A DNA stretch of 14,854 bases from Chloroflexota bacterium (GTDB taxonomy: Bacteria > Chloroflexota > Dehalococcoidia > SM23-28-2 > RBG-16-64-32), in assembly GCA_016190405.1 (NCBI GenBank), contig JACPQO010000143.1, positions 1-14,854 on the forward strand. The letters run 5' to 3'. The translations under genes were made by a program, and so were the position numbers. This document shows, in pieces, positions 1 through 6,346 of the stretch (position 1 is its first letter; each line of letters opens with the position of its first letter). The notes beneath the pieces are model-generated. The model ran no database searches. It saw only the letters and a list, made by a program, of their open reading frames with translations, and was not told where the DNA came from.

Positions 1-683
1 ACCGGGTGATCCCCTTCGACAACCGTGGGTCTGGCCGCTCGGAGAAGCCGAGGGAGCCGTACAGCATCGCCCAGATGGCGGACGACGCGGCCGGGCTCCT
101 GGACGCCCTGGGCATCGGCCGGAGCCACGTGTACGGCATGTCTATGGGCGGCATGATCGCCCAGGAGATGGCCTTGCGACACCCCGTGCGGGTAAGGGCA
201 CTGGTGCTGGCGGGCACCATGGCCGGCGGGCCCAACGCCGTGATGGCGGGGCCGCAGTTGATCCAGCAGTGGGCGTCCACGGCCACGCTGCCGCTGGAGC
301 AGGCGGCGGAAGCGGGCTTGAAGTTCCTGTACAGCGACGGGTTCATCGCGCAGAACAAGGAGCGGCTGGTGAAGCGGGCCCTGGAGCTGGCCTACCTGAT
401 GCCGCCCATCGACGCCCTGCAGCGACAGTTCATGGCCGTCGCTCAGTTCAACACCTACGAGCGCCTGCATCAGATCCTGGCGCCGACCCTGGTCATCACG
501 GGAACCGACGATAGGATCGTGCCGGCCGTGAACTCGCGCATCCTGGCCGAGCGTATCCCCGGCGCCCGCCTGGTGGAGATCGAAGGCGCCGGGCACGGCT
601 TCCTGGTGGAGAAGGCGCAGGAGGGGAACACCGCCGTTCTGCAGTTCCTGCGGCAGCACGGGCCCGCCACGGGCCCAAAGTAG
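1..683 (+). CDS. Alpha/beta hydrolase, 5'-truncated by window edge
   Basis: This is a serine hydrolase of the alpha/beta fold (3-oxoadipate enol-lactonase-like subgroup); the substrate cannot be told. Numbered from a GTG at position 6, the protein shows the oxyanion-side motif FDNRGSGRS (residues 4-12), the nucleophile elbow GMSMGG with Ser46, the acid motif GTDDRIVP with Asp169, and the catalytic His197 in GAGHGF, so the triad is complete. The frame stays open to the window edge (the codon before the GTG reads Arg, as in the usual RVIxxDNRG strand), and the N-terminal strands seen in 260-290 residue relatives are missing. The true start therefore lies upstream and the GTG is an internal Val. 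A 69-base gap follows before the next gene, which has its own candidate promoter. Confidence 0.9.
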   Translation, partial: RVIPFDNRGSGRSEKPREPYSIAQMADDAAGLLDALGIGRSHVYGMSMGGMIAQEMALRHPVRVRALVLAGTMAGGPNAVMAGPQLIQQWASTATLPLEQAAEAGLKFLYSDGFIAQNKERLVKRALELAYLMPPIDALQRQFMAVAQFNTYERLHQILAPTLVITGTDDRIVPAVNSRILAERIPGARLVEIEGAGHGFLVEKAQEGNTAVLQFLRQHGPATGPK

Positions 684-710
684 GCCAGCACGCTACGCGT
701 GCCCAGGGAG

Positions 711-739
711 TGAACAGGGCAGCCGCCCTCTGTTACACT
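711..739 (+). promoter_or_regulatory. Candidate sigma70-like promoter for the DUF2203 gene
   Basis: TGAACA (711-716) and TACACT (734-739) are separated by 17 bases, and the -10 is preceded by TG at 731-732 (extended -10 form). Transcription would start near 746, only about 7 bases before the ATG at 753, and no Shine-Dalgarno sequence is visible. The message would then be leaderless or nearly so. The hexamers match consensus at about 4 of 6 positions each, so this is only a candidate. Confidence 0.4.
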
Positions 740-752
740 GTGCACTGTCGTT

Positions 753-1160
753 ATGGCGCCCCGGCGTTTCAGCCTGGATGAGGCCGAGAGGCTGCTCCCC
801 CGCTTAAGCGGGCTGCTCCTGCGGTTGCAGGAGCTGAAACGCGAGCACGACCAGCTTCAGGAACAGGCGCGGGAAATCGAAGGGAAAATGGCCTCCGACG
901 GCCACCTGCTGGAAGCCGGGCTCAATCAGGCGCGCCAGGCCATGGTCAGGGCGGCTGCCGAGGTGAGTGCTTTGATCGAGGAAGTGCAGGCGTTGGGCTG
1001 CGAGCTTAAGGACATCGACCAGGGGCTGGTGGACTTCCGGACCGTCGTGGATGGGCGGGAGGTGTACCTCTGCTGGAAGCTGGGCGAGCCCGCGATCGCC
1101 TGGTGGCACGAACTCCAGACCGGCTTCGCCGGCCGGCAGCCCCTGCCGGAGCGGTCATGA
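753..1160 (+). CDS. DUF2203 family protein
   Basis: A 135-residue protein of the DUF2203 family, whose function is unknown. The family hallmarks are all present: the N-terminal FSLDEAERLLPRL segment (residues 6-18), a long charged helical region with coiled-coil character (about 22-80), then ELKDIDQGLVDF (84-95), VYLCWKLGE (104-112) and WWHE (117-120) near the C-terminus. The length is normal for the family. The ATG at 753 is chosen because the conserved N-terminal motif begins six residues later. The gene's stop overlaps the start of the next gene (ATGA at 1157-1160), so the two are probably translationally coupled. The family name is secure; nothing in the sequence gives a biochemical role. 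Confidence 0.85.
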   Translation: MAPRRFSLDEAERLLPRLSGLLLRLQELKREHDQLQEQAREIEGKMASDGHLLEAGLNQARQAMVRAAAEVSALIEEVQALGCELKDIDQGLVDFRTVVDGREVYLCWKLGEPAIAWWHELQTGFAGRQPLPERS

Positions 1161-1630
1161 CCGAAGAGGTCTCCTCCCCTGCATCTGAACAGGACGAGCT
1201 GCTGCGCCGGCTGGACAGCGCCCGCCAGGCCCTGATGGACACCCTGGCCGGCTGCGACCCCGAGAAGTTCGCCCTGGAGACACCTCAAGGGAACTCCCTA
1301 AAGCGGGTCCTGGAGCGGACCGCGGACGACCTGAACTTCTACTACGGACGTCTGGTAGCGCGCGCCGTGTCGCTGCCGCAGCCGCCGTGCCTGGAAGGCG
1401 CAGACTTCGCGTCCCTGCGGGAGGCTGTCATGTCGCTACAGGTGGCGCACCGCCGGTTCTCCAACCTGTTGCACGACCTGGTGCCGGCAGACCTGGACCG
1501 CAGCGCGGTGGACGAAGAGCACGGTAGCTACACCCTGCGCCAGGCGCTCGAGATGGCCGCGGCGCACTACAGCCTGCGGGCCCAGCAGGTAGCGAACATC
1601 CTGGCCCAGACGCCCGGGCGCGACGCCTGA
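1157..1630 (+). CDS. DinB-like four-helix protein with incomplete metal site
   Basis: A 157-residue mostly helical protein resembling the DinB/YfiT superfamily (four-helix bundle, often binding a divalent metal through three His residues). Supporting features are the length, the helical pattern, and the C-terminal helix segment YTLRQALEMAAAHYSLRAQQVANIL (residues 125-149), in the place where DinB proteins carry HxxxHxxQI. Only His137 of that pair is present; the expected second His is Arg141, and no His is seen in the first-helix ligand position (ERTADDLNFYYGRL). If the family call is right, the metal site is degenerate. The start is the ATG at 1157 overlapping the upstream stop; an in-frame GTG-type extension back to 1103 would overlap DUF2203 and is not supported. 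Function unknown. Confidence 0.6.
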   Translation: MTEEVSSPASEQDELLRRLDSARQALMDTLAGCDPEKFALETPQGNSLKRVLERTADDLNFYYGRLVARAVSLPQPPCLEGADFASLREAVMSLQVAHRRFSNLLHDLVPADLDRSAVDEEHGSYTLRQALEMAAAHYSLRAQQVANILAQTPGRDA

Positions 1631-1656
1631 CCCGGGGCTGGCGCGGAGGCCCATCG

Positions 1657-2409
1657 ATGAACAGCGGTAGACCGCCGGTACGCATAGCGCACGCCTACGG
1701 CAACCGCCGCGACGAGCTGCAACAGGCGCTGGCGGCCCCGATAGATATGATCGAGGCGGACGTCTGGTACCGCGGGGGAAGGCTCTGGGTGCGGCACGAG
1801 CGGCGTCTGGGCCCGCTGCCGCTGTTGATGGACAGCCGGATGCGCGCCCATCGTCCCGGCCCCCTGGCGATCCCCATCTGGCCCCGCCACTTCGCGCGTT
1901 GGGACGCGGACCCCCTGAGCCTGGCGGAGCTCCTGGAGACCGCCCGCGGCAAGCGGCCGCCGCTGCTGGACGTGAAGGGACGCTACGCCGCGGCGGGAGA
2001 CGCGGCCTTCGCTGCCGCTCTGTCGCGTCAGGTGTCAGAGCACAGCGCCCAGGAGGAGGTCGCTGTCTGCGGCCAGAACTGGGCCGTGTTAAAACGGCTG
2101 CGGGAGATCGCCCCGCACCTCCACGTGCGTTACTCCATCGAGAGGCCCGACCAGTGGCAGGCGTTCCTGCGCATGATCGAGGGCGACGAGGGGGCCCGTC
2201 GCGTCTGCATCGAGCACAGGTTCATGGCCCCGGACAAGGCGCGCTTCCTCGAAGACAGCGGCATCGATGTCTACTGCTGGACCGTGGACGACCCAGCCGA
2301 GGCGGAGCGGCTGCTGGCCGCCGGCGTGGACGGGATCATCAGCAACAACCTGGCGCTGCTGGCTTCCCTGGGCAGCGCGCCATCGCCGTCGCCTGGGAGG
2401 CAGCCATGA
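1657..2409 (+). CDS. Glycerophosphodiester phosphodiesterase-like protein (divergent)
   Basis: A 250-residue GDPD-family TIM-barrel protein; relatives hydrolyse glycerophosphodiesters to glycerol-3-phosphate and an alcohol. Visible landmarks are His12 in IAHAYGN, the metal-binding IEADVW (Glu33, Asp35), RHE at 47-49 in place of the usual HHD, LLDVKG for the nELK-type strand, and a C-terminal WTVDDPAEAERLLAAGVDGI strand-helix. The Arg of the canonical HRG motif is replaced (HAYG), and the usual final Asp (GIxTD) is Asn (GIISNN), so activity and substrate are uncertain. The ATG at 1657 has a GGAGG ribosome site about 8 bases upstream. The stop overlaps the alcohol dehydrogenase start (ATGA at 2406-2409). 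No signal peptide is seen, so a cytoplasmic location is likely. Confidence 0.75.
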   Translation: MNSGRPPVRIAHAYGNRRDELQQALAAPIDMIEADVWYRGGRLWVRHERRLGPLPLLMDSRMRAHRPGPLAIPIWPRHFARWDADPLSLAELLETARGKRPPLLDVKGRYAAAGDAAFAAALSRQVSEHSAQEEVAVCGQNWAVLKRLREIAPHLHVRYSIERPDQWQAFLRMIEGDEGARRVCIEHRFMAPDKARFLEDSGIDVYCWTVDDPAEAERLLAAGVDGIISNNLALLASLGSAPSPSPGRQP

Positions 2410-3449
2410 AAGCCGTAGCATTCGTGCGCCCGGGGCAAATGGAGAGCCGGGACGTCGCGGACCCGCAGCCGGGCCCGGGGGAAGTGGTCGTCGCCGTGGC
2501 CTATTGCGGCATATGCGGCTCGGACCTCCACGAGTACACCACGCAGGGCCAGTCGCTGCGGGCCGCCGGGGTGTTCCAGCCCATCATGGGCCACGAGCTC
2601 ACCGGCCTCGTCATGGCCCTCGGCGAAGGGGTGCAGGGCATCGCCGAAGGTGACCCGGTGGTCGTTCATCCCGGCGGGTCCTGCGGCCGCTGCTACTACT
2701 GCGCCGGCGGCCTGTCCAACCTCTGCGCCGACCAGCGGGGCACCGGCTACCGCCACCCGGGGGGCTACGCCCAGTACGTGGCCGTCCGCCAGGACCAGGC
2801 GGTGCGCCTGCCCGACTCCTCATGGTTGAAGCCGGCCGCTCTGACTGAACCCCTGGGCGTGGCCCTACGGGCCCTGCACCGCGGCGGCTTGCAGCCAGGC
2901 GAGACCGTGTTCGTGGCCGGCGGCGGGCCCATCGGCCTCCTAACCCTGCTGGCGGCCAGGCACGAAGGCGCCGGCGTCGCGTTCGTATCGGAGCCGGCGG
3001 CGTCCCGACGCGAGCTGGCCAAGCAACTCGGCGCCGATCATGTCCTGGACCCGGGCGAAGGCGCCGCCTCCGCGGTCCGCTCCGTCACGAAAGGTCTCGG
3101 CTGCGACCTGGCCGTGGAGTGCGTGGGCATCGCCCCAGCTATGGACGACTGCCTGGCCGCCACCCGTCGCGGCGGCAGGATCGTGGTGGCCGGGGCGTTC
3201 GAGCAGCCCTCTACGATCAACCTGCTCACCCTGCTGATCCAGGAGCACAGCGTCATCGGCACATTCGGCTACGCCAGCGAGTTCCCGGAGGCGGCGCGGC
3301 TCATCACCTCCGGAGCTATAGACGTGACCCCCCTCATATCTGGCGTCGTGGGCCTGGACGAGCTACCACGCACCTTCGCGGAGCTGGCCGCCGACCGGGG
3401 CCGGCACCAAAAGGTGCTGGTCTGCCCCAACCCGGGACGCGGCGGCTAG
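2406..3449 (+). CDS. Zinc-dependent alcohol dehydrogenase (medium-chain, threonine/butanediol dehydrogenase type)
   Basis: A 347-residue medium-chain dehydrogenase/reductase that probably oxidises a secondary alcohol or polyol with NAD(P). The GroES-like domain carries the catalytic zinc ligands: Cys37 in CGICGSDLH, the GHE motif (His63-Glu64) and Glu148 in TEPLG. The structural zinc lobe has Cys93, Cys96, Cys99 and Cys107. The nucleotide-binding turn is AGGGPIG (171-177) at the start of the Rossmann domain. The length is typical. The frame is open much further upstream (to about 1899), but the family N-terminus MKAVAF begins at 2406 and coincides with an ATGA overlap with the previous gene, which fixes the start. 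Coupling to the GDPD-like gene suggests co-expression; a shared pathway is not evident. Confidence 0.92.
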   Translation: MKAVAFVRPGQMESRDVADPQPGPGEVVVAVAYCGICGSDLHEYTTQGQSLRAAGVFQPIMGHELTGLVMALGEGVQGIAEGDPVVVHPGGSCGRCYYCAGGLSNLCADQRGTGYRHPGGYAQYVAVRQDQAVRLPDSSWLKPAALTEPLGVALRALHRGGLQPGETVFVAGGGPIGLLTLLAARHEGAGVAFVSEPAASRRELAKQLGADHVLDPGEGAASAVRSVTKGLGCDLAVECVGIAPAMDDCLAATRRGGRIVVAGAFEQPSTINLLTLLIQEHSVIGTFGYASEFPEAARLITSGAIDVTPLISGVVGLDELPRTFAELAADRGRHQKVLVCPNPGRGG

Positions 3450-3505
3450 TCGAATTGGGGTGCGAGCAGGACAACCTGAAGGTCATTACCTATTTAGATT
3501 GCCCT

Positions 3506-3536
3506 CTGCGGACGCAGGAGTGGGGTTATTTTGTTT
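3506..3536 (+). terminator. Weak candidate terminator after the alcohol dehydrogenase
   Basis: A short stem CTGC/GCAG with a GGAC tetraloop (3506-3517) is followed after a few G residues by a T-rich run TTATTTTGTTT (3526-3536). The stem is only 4-5 base pairs, so rho-independent action is doubtful. The position, between two converging operons, is right for a terminator. Confidence 0.3.
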
Positions 3537-3538
3537 AA

Positions 3539-3558
3539 GACCATAAGGTCGCCCCTAC
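3539..3558. repeat. Short palindrome, possible degenerate dispersed repeat
   Basis: GACC-ATAA-GGTC forms a perfect 4-bp stem with a tetraloop (3539-3550), followed by GCCCCTAC. It resembles, from memory, a common palindromic repeat of environmental bacterial genomes built on GGCGACC/GGTCGCC arms with GTAGGGGCGACC flanks, but the left arm is lost here. It lies between the converging ADH and tupC ends and, read on the minus strand, could act as a small terminator for the tup operon. Confidence 0.3.
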
Positions 3559-3574
3559 ATCGGCGAGCGCGCCC

Positions 3575-4693
3575 CTAGGCCGGAGCCCGACGGGGGATCA
3601 GGTGCACGGCCGTGGCCTTGAAGGAGGCCACCACGCGGCTACCTGGGCCCAGGCACAGCTCCTCCAGCGACTGTTTGGTGATGAGGGCCACCATAGCGAA
3701 CCCGGCGTCCAGCTCGACGCGGGCGTGAGGGCCGGCGGGGAGGATACGGCGCACCGTCGCCGGCAGCCGGTTGCGGGCGCTGGTGGGGCCGGGGTGGTCC
3801 TGGGCCGGGCTTAGCACCACGTCTTCGGGTCGCAGACAGACCAGGACAGCGGGGCCCGGGTCGGCGGCGACCGCCGCCTCCACCACCGCGCCGGCGACGT
3901 CCACCAGGGCCAGGCCTGCCTCCAGGGACCGGACGCGGCCGGGGGCGATGGTCTCGATGCCCACGAAGGCCGCCACCTCCTCGTCCACCGGCGTCGCGAA
4001 CACCTCCGCCGGCGTCCCCACCTGCCGTATCCGGCCGCCGATGAGGACGGCCAGGCGCTGGCCCAGCCGCAAGGCCTCGGCGCGGTCGTGGGTCACGAAG
4101 ACCGTGGCCACGCTGCTCTGCCCGAGGGCGCGGTCGAGGTCATCGATGAGGGCGTCGCGGCTGGGCGCGTCCAGAGTGGCGAAGGGTTCGTCCAAGAGCA
4201 GCACCTCCGGTTCCAGGACCAGGGCCCGGGCCAGGCTGGTGCGCTGGGCCTCGCCGCCGGAGAGGGTGCGGGCGGAGCGCTGGGCCAGCCCGGCGAGGCC
4301 GAAGCGCTCCAGCCACTGCGATACGCGCGGCCGCTGCTCGCCGCGGGGGACGCCGCGCAGGGAAAGGCCCGAGCGCACATTGGCCTCCACGCTGGCGTCG
4401 AGCAGGAGCGGCTCCTGGAACACGACGGCCATGCGCCGCCGGTAGGCGAGATAGCCCCCGCTCAGCGGCTGGCCATCGAACGTCACCTGGCCGCGGGAGG
4501 GGTGCTCCAGCAGGGCCATGACATGAAGGAGGGTGCTCTTGCCGGCGCCGTTGGGGCCCACGGCCGCCAGGACCTCGCCCGGGAAGACGTCCAGCGAATC
4601 GACCTCCAGGATGGGCCGCCCGGCGCGCTCGACGACGACATCCCGCAGGCCCAGCTTGGCGTGGCCCTGGGGGATGCCCTTCCAGCGGGTCAC
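3575..4693 (-). CDS. tupC: Tungstate/molybdate ABC transporter, ATP-binding protein
   Basis: A 372-residue ABC ATPase that powers oxyanion import with the permease and binding protein encoded just upstream. Motifs in order: Walker A GPNGAGKST (46-54), Q-loop Gln93, signature LSGGEAQ (144-150), Walker B LLLDE (165-169) and switch His202. The C-terminal part (about 300-368) is a TOBE/Mop-like domain (RLPATVRRIL...ITKQSLEELCLGPG), the region that binds tungstate or molybdate in related transporters such as WtpC and ModC and allows feedback inhibition. The ATG at 4693 overlaps the tupB stop by four bases. Assignment to tungstate rests on the partner TupA; molybdate is the main alternative. Confidence 0.88.
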   Translation of the reverse strand: MTRWKGIPQGHAKLGLRDVVVERAGRPILEVDSLDVFPGEVLAAVGPNGAGKSTLLHVMALLEHPSRGQVTFDGQPLSGGYLAYRRRMAVVFQEPLLLDASVEANVRSGLSLRGVPRGEQRPRVSQWLERFGLAGLAQRSARTLSGGEAQRTSLARALVLEPEVLLLDEPFATLDAPSRDALIDDLDRALGQSSVATVFVTHDRAEALRLGQRLAVLIGGRIRQVGTPAEVFATPVDEEVAAFVGIETIAPGRVRSLEAGLALVDVAGAVVEAAVAADPGPAVLVCLRPEDVVLSPAQDHPGPTSARNRLPATVRRILPAGPHARVELDAGFAMVALITKQSLEELCLGPGSRVVASFKATAVHLIPRRAPA

Positions 4694-5388
4694 GATGCGC
4701 GTCTCCGCTGCTGAACGATGGTCAGGGCAACATTCACGGCGTACATCACCAGGAGGAGGATAACGGAGAGGGCGATGGCCGTCTCAAAGTTCCCCTTTTG
4801 TGTCTCCAGCACCGTGGCGGTGGTGAGGACCCGCGTCTCGTCCTTGATGTTGCCGCCCACCATCAGCGAGGCGCCCACCTCGTGGATGGCGGCCCCGAAG
4901 GCCAGCATCACGGCCGCCAGGAGGGGAAGCCGGGCCTCCTTGAACATCAGCCAGGCATACTGCCAGGGGGACGCTCCCAGAGCCAGGATCTGCAGTCGCA
5001 GCTTGGGGTGGAGGTTCTGGATGGCGGCGGCGGTGAGACCGGCGATGATGGGGACAACGATGATGGTCTGAGCGATCACCATGGCCGCCGGGGTGAACAG
5101 CAGCTCCATATCGCCCAGAGGCCCCTCCCGCGTCAGCAGGAGGAAGACGAACAGCCCCACCACCACCGGCGGCAGCGCCATGCCGGTATTGACGAGACTG
5201 AGCAGCAGATTGCGCCCGAAGAAGCTGCGCAGCCCCAGGAACAGGCCCATGGCGGCCCCTATGGCCAGACCGATGGCGGTGGCCAGGCCGGAGATAGCCA
5301 GCGACCGGGCGGCGATGGAGTAGACCTGGCCGTCGCCCTTGAAAATGAGGCGGAATGCCTCAGCGATGCCTTCTCCAATGAGCTCCAT
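4690..5388 (-). CDS. tupB: Tungstate ABC transporter, permease
   Basis: A 232-residue inner-membrane permease with about five or six hydrophobic helices. The cytoplasmic EAA loop that contacts the ATPase is visible around residues 132-153 (LQILALGASPWQYAWLMFKE), and the TupB-like segment HEVGASLMVGGNI with TRVLTTATVLETQKGNF covers about 169-201. The length is typical for this family. The ATG at 5388 is preceded by GGGAGG with an 8-base spacing. It lies 15 bases downstream of tupA and overlaps tupC by 4 bases, so the three genes form one operon. Confidence 0.9.
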   Translation of the reverse strand: MELIGEGIAEAFRLIFKGDGQVYSIAARSLAISGLATAIGLAIGAAMGLFLGLRSFFGRNLLLSLVNTGMALPPVVVGLFVFLLLTREGPLGDMELLFTPAAMVIAQTIIVVPIIAGLTAAAIQNLHPKLRLQILALGASPWQYAWLMFKEARLPLLAAVMLAFGAAIHEVGASLMVGGNIKDETRVLTTATVLETQKGNFETAIALSVILLLVMYAVNVALTIVQQRRRAS

Positions 5389-5403
5389 TGGGCTCGCCTC
5401 CCT

Positions 5404-6243
5404 CTAGCGGCCGCTGCCCGGGGCGGCCAGGCCGGCGTCAGGATAGAACAGGGGCTCCCCGTACTGCTCGACGCCGAAGGTGCGGATGATCTCCTGCCCT
5501 TGGGACGACGTCACAAAGTCGGCGAAGGCACGGGCGCCCTCGGCGTTGACCTTGCCGCTCTCGTCCGGGTTCACCACGATCACGTGATAGACGTTCAGCA
5601 GGCCTGCGCCCCCCTCCAGGAGGACCACCAGCCGCAGGCGCTCTTTCAGGGCCAGATATGTGCCCCGGTCAGCCAAAGCGTAGCCGTCCTTCTCGTTGGC
5701 GATGAACAGGGTCTGGCCCATCCCCTGGCCCGTCTCCTTGTACCAGGGCTGTTGGAAGGGAGCCAGGCCCGCGTCGGCCCATAGCTTCTTCTCCCGGGCG
5801 TGGGTCCCCGATTCATCGCCGCGGCTGAAGAAAGTGGAACCGGCCCGCGCGATCTTGGCCATCGCCTCGGAGGCGCTCTCCAGCCCGGAGACATCGGCCG
5901 GGTCAGCGGCAGGTCCCACGATGACGAAGTCGTTGTGCATCACCAGGCGGCGATCGACACCGTGGCCGGCGGCCATGAAGGCCTCCTCCGCCTCGGGGGA
6001 GTGGACCAGGAGCACGTCGGCCTCCCCCTCCTCACCCAGCCTCAGGGCCTGCCCGGAGCCCACGGCGATAGGCTTGACGTGGTAGCCGGTCTGCCGCTCG
6101 AACGCGGCAACCAGCGTTTCCAGGAGGCCGCTGTCCTGGGTACTGGTCGTGGTGGCCAGAATTAGTTCGTTGCCCCCGCCGCAGGCGGCGAACAGCGACG
6201 CTAGCACAAGGGAAGCAAGACCCAGGACCATACGCAGGCGCAA
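5404..6243 (-). CDS. tupA: Tungstate-binding lipoprotein
   Basis: A 279-residue substrate-binding protein of the TupA family, which captures tungstate (sometimes molybdate) outside the membrane for TupBC. An N-terminal signal with lipobox-like LFAAC puts the lipidated Cys at residue 21. Diagnostic TupA segments are LATTTSTQDSGLL (29-41, oxyanion-binding T/S residues), IAVGSGQAL (59-67), ADVLLVHS (75-82) and VMHNDFVIVGP (101-111). The start is TTG at 6243 rather than the ATG at 6231: a GAAGGAGG ribosome site sits 6-7 bases before the TTG but 18 before the ATG, and the TTG start keeps the positive MRLR leader. It is the first gene of tupABC, with a 103-base gap upstream. Confidence 0.92.
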   Translation of the reverse strand: MRLRMVLGLASLVLASLFAACGGGNELILATTTSTQDSGLLETLVAAFERQTGYHVKPIAVGSGQALRLGEEGEADVLLVHSPEAEEAFMAAGHGVDRRLVMHNDFVIVGPAADPADVSGLESASEAMAKIARAGSTFFSRGDESGTHAREKKLWADAGLAPFQQPWYKETGQGMGQTLFIANEKDGYALADRGTYLALKERLRLVVLLEGGAGLLNVYHVIVVNPDESGKVNAEGARAFADFVTSSQGQEIIRTFGVEQYGEPLFYPDAGLAAPGSGR

Positions 6244-6314
6244 GAAAAGCCTCCTTCAGCAAACCTAACCGCTGGGAGGCAGGCACGCAACGGTCAAAGC
6301 GCGGTGATATTCTC

Positions 6315-6332
6315 TGCCGCCGGGCAGCGGCA
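6315..6332 (-). terminator. Hairpin downstream of the efflux gene (weak terminator candidate)
   Basis: TGCCGC and GCGGCA form a perfect 6-bp stem around a 6-base loop, 15 bases beyond the stop codon of the efflux pump and upstream of tupA. There is no T-run on the minus strand, so intrinsic termination is uncertain. It could instead separate the two units by other means or be chance in GC-rich DNA. No convincing -35/-10 pair for tupA was found in the remainder of the gap. Confidence 0.3.
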
Positions 6333-6346
6333 AGGCGCGGGTGGAC

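Noticed and set aside
1899..2405. Open frame continuing about 500 bases upstream of the alcohol dehydrogenase
   Set aside because: It overlaps the GDPD-like gene in another frame, its translation is low-complexity Arg/Gly/Ala, and the dehydrogenase family N-terminus starts precisely at 2406.
4798..5784. 328-codon plus-strand open frame opposite tupB and tupA
   Set aside because: It spans two well-supported genes on the other strand and shows no recognisable domain; it is a shadow of GC-rich codon use.
6231..6233. ATG as the tupA start
   Set aside because: It is 18 bases from the GGAGG ribosome site, whereas the TTG at 6243 has ideal spacing and gives the positively charged signal-peptide start.
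6244..6346. Promoter or molybdenum-cofactor riboswitch before tupA
   Set aside because: TTGACC and TTAGGT on the minus strand are about 23 bases apart, too far for a standard promoter, and the gap is too short and unstructured for a Moco-type riboswitch.
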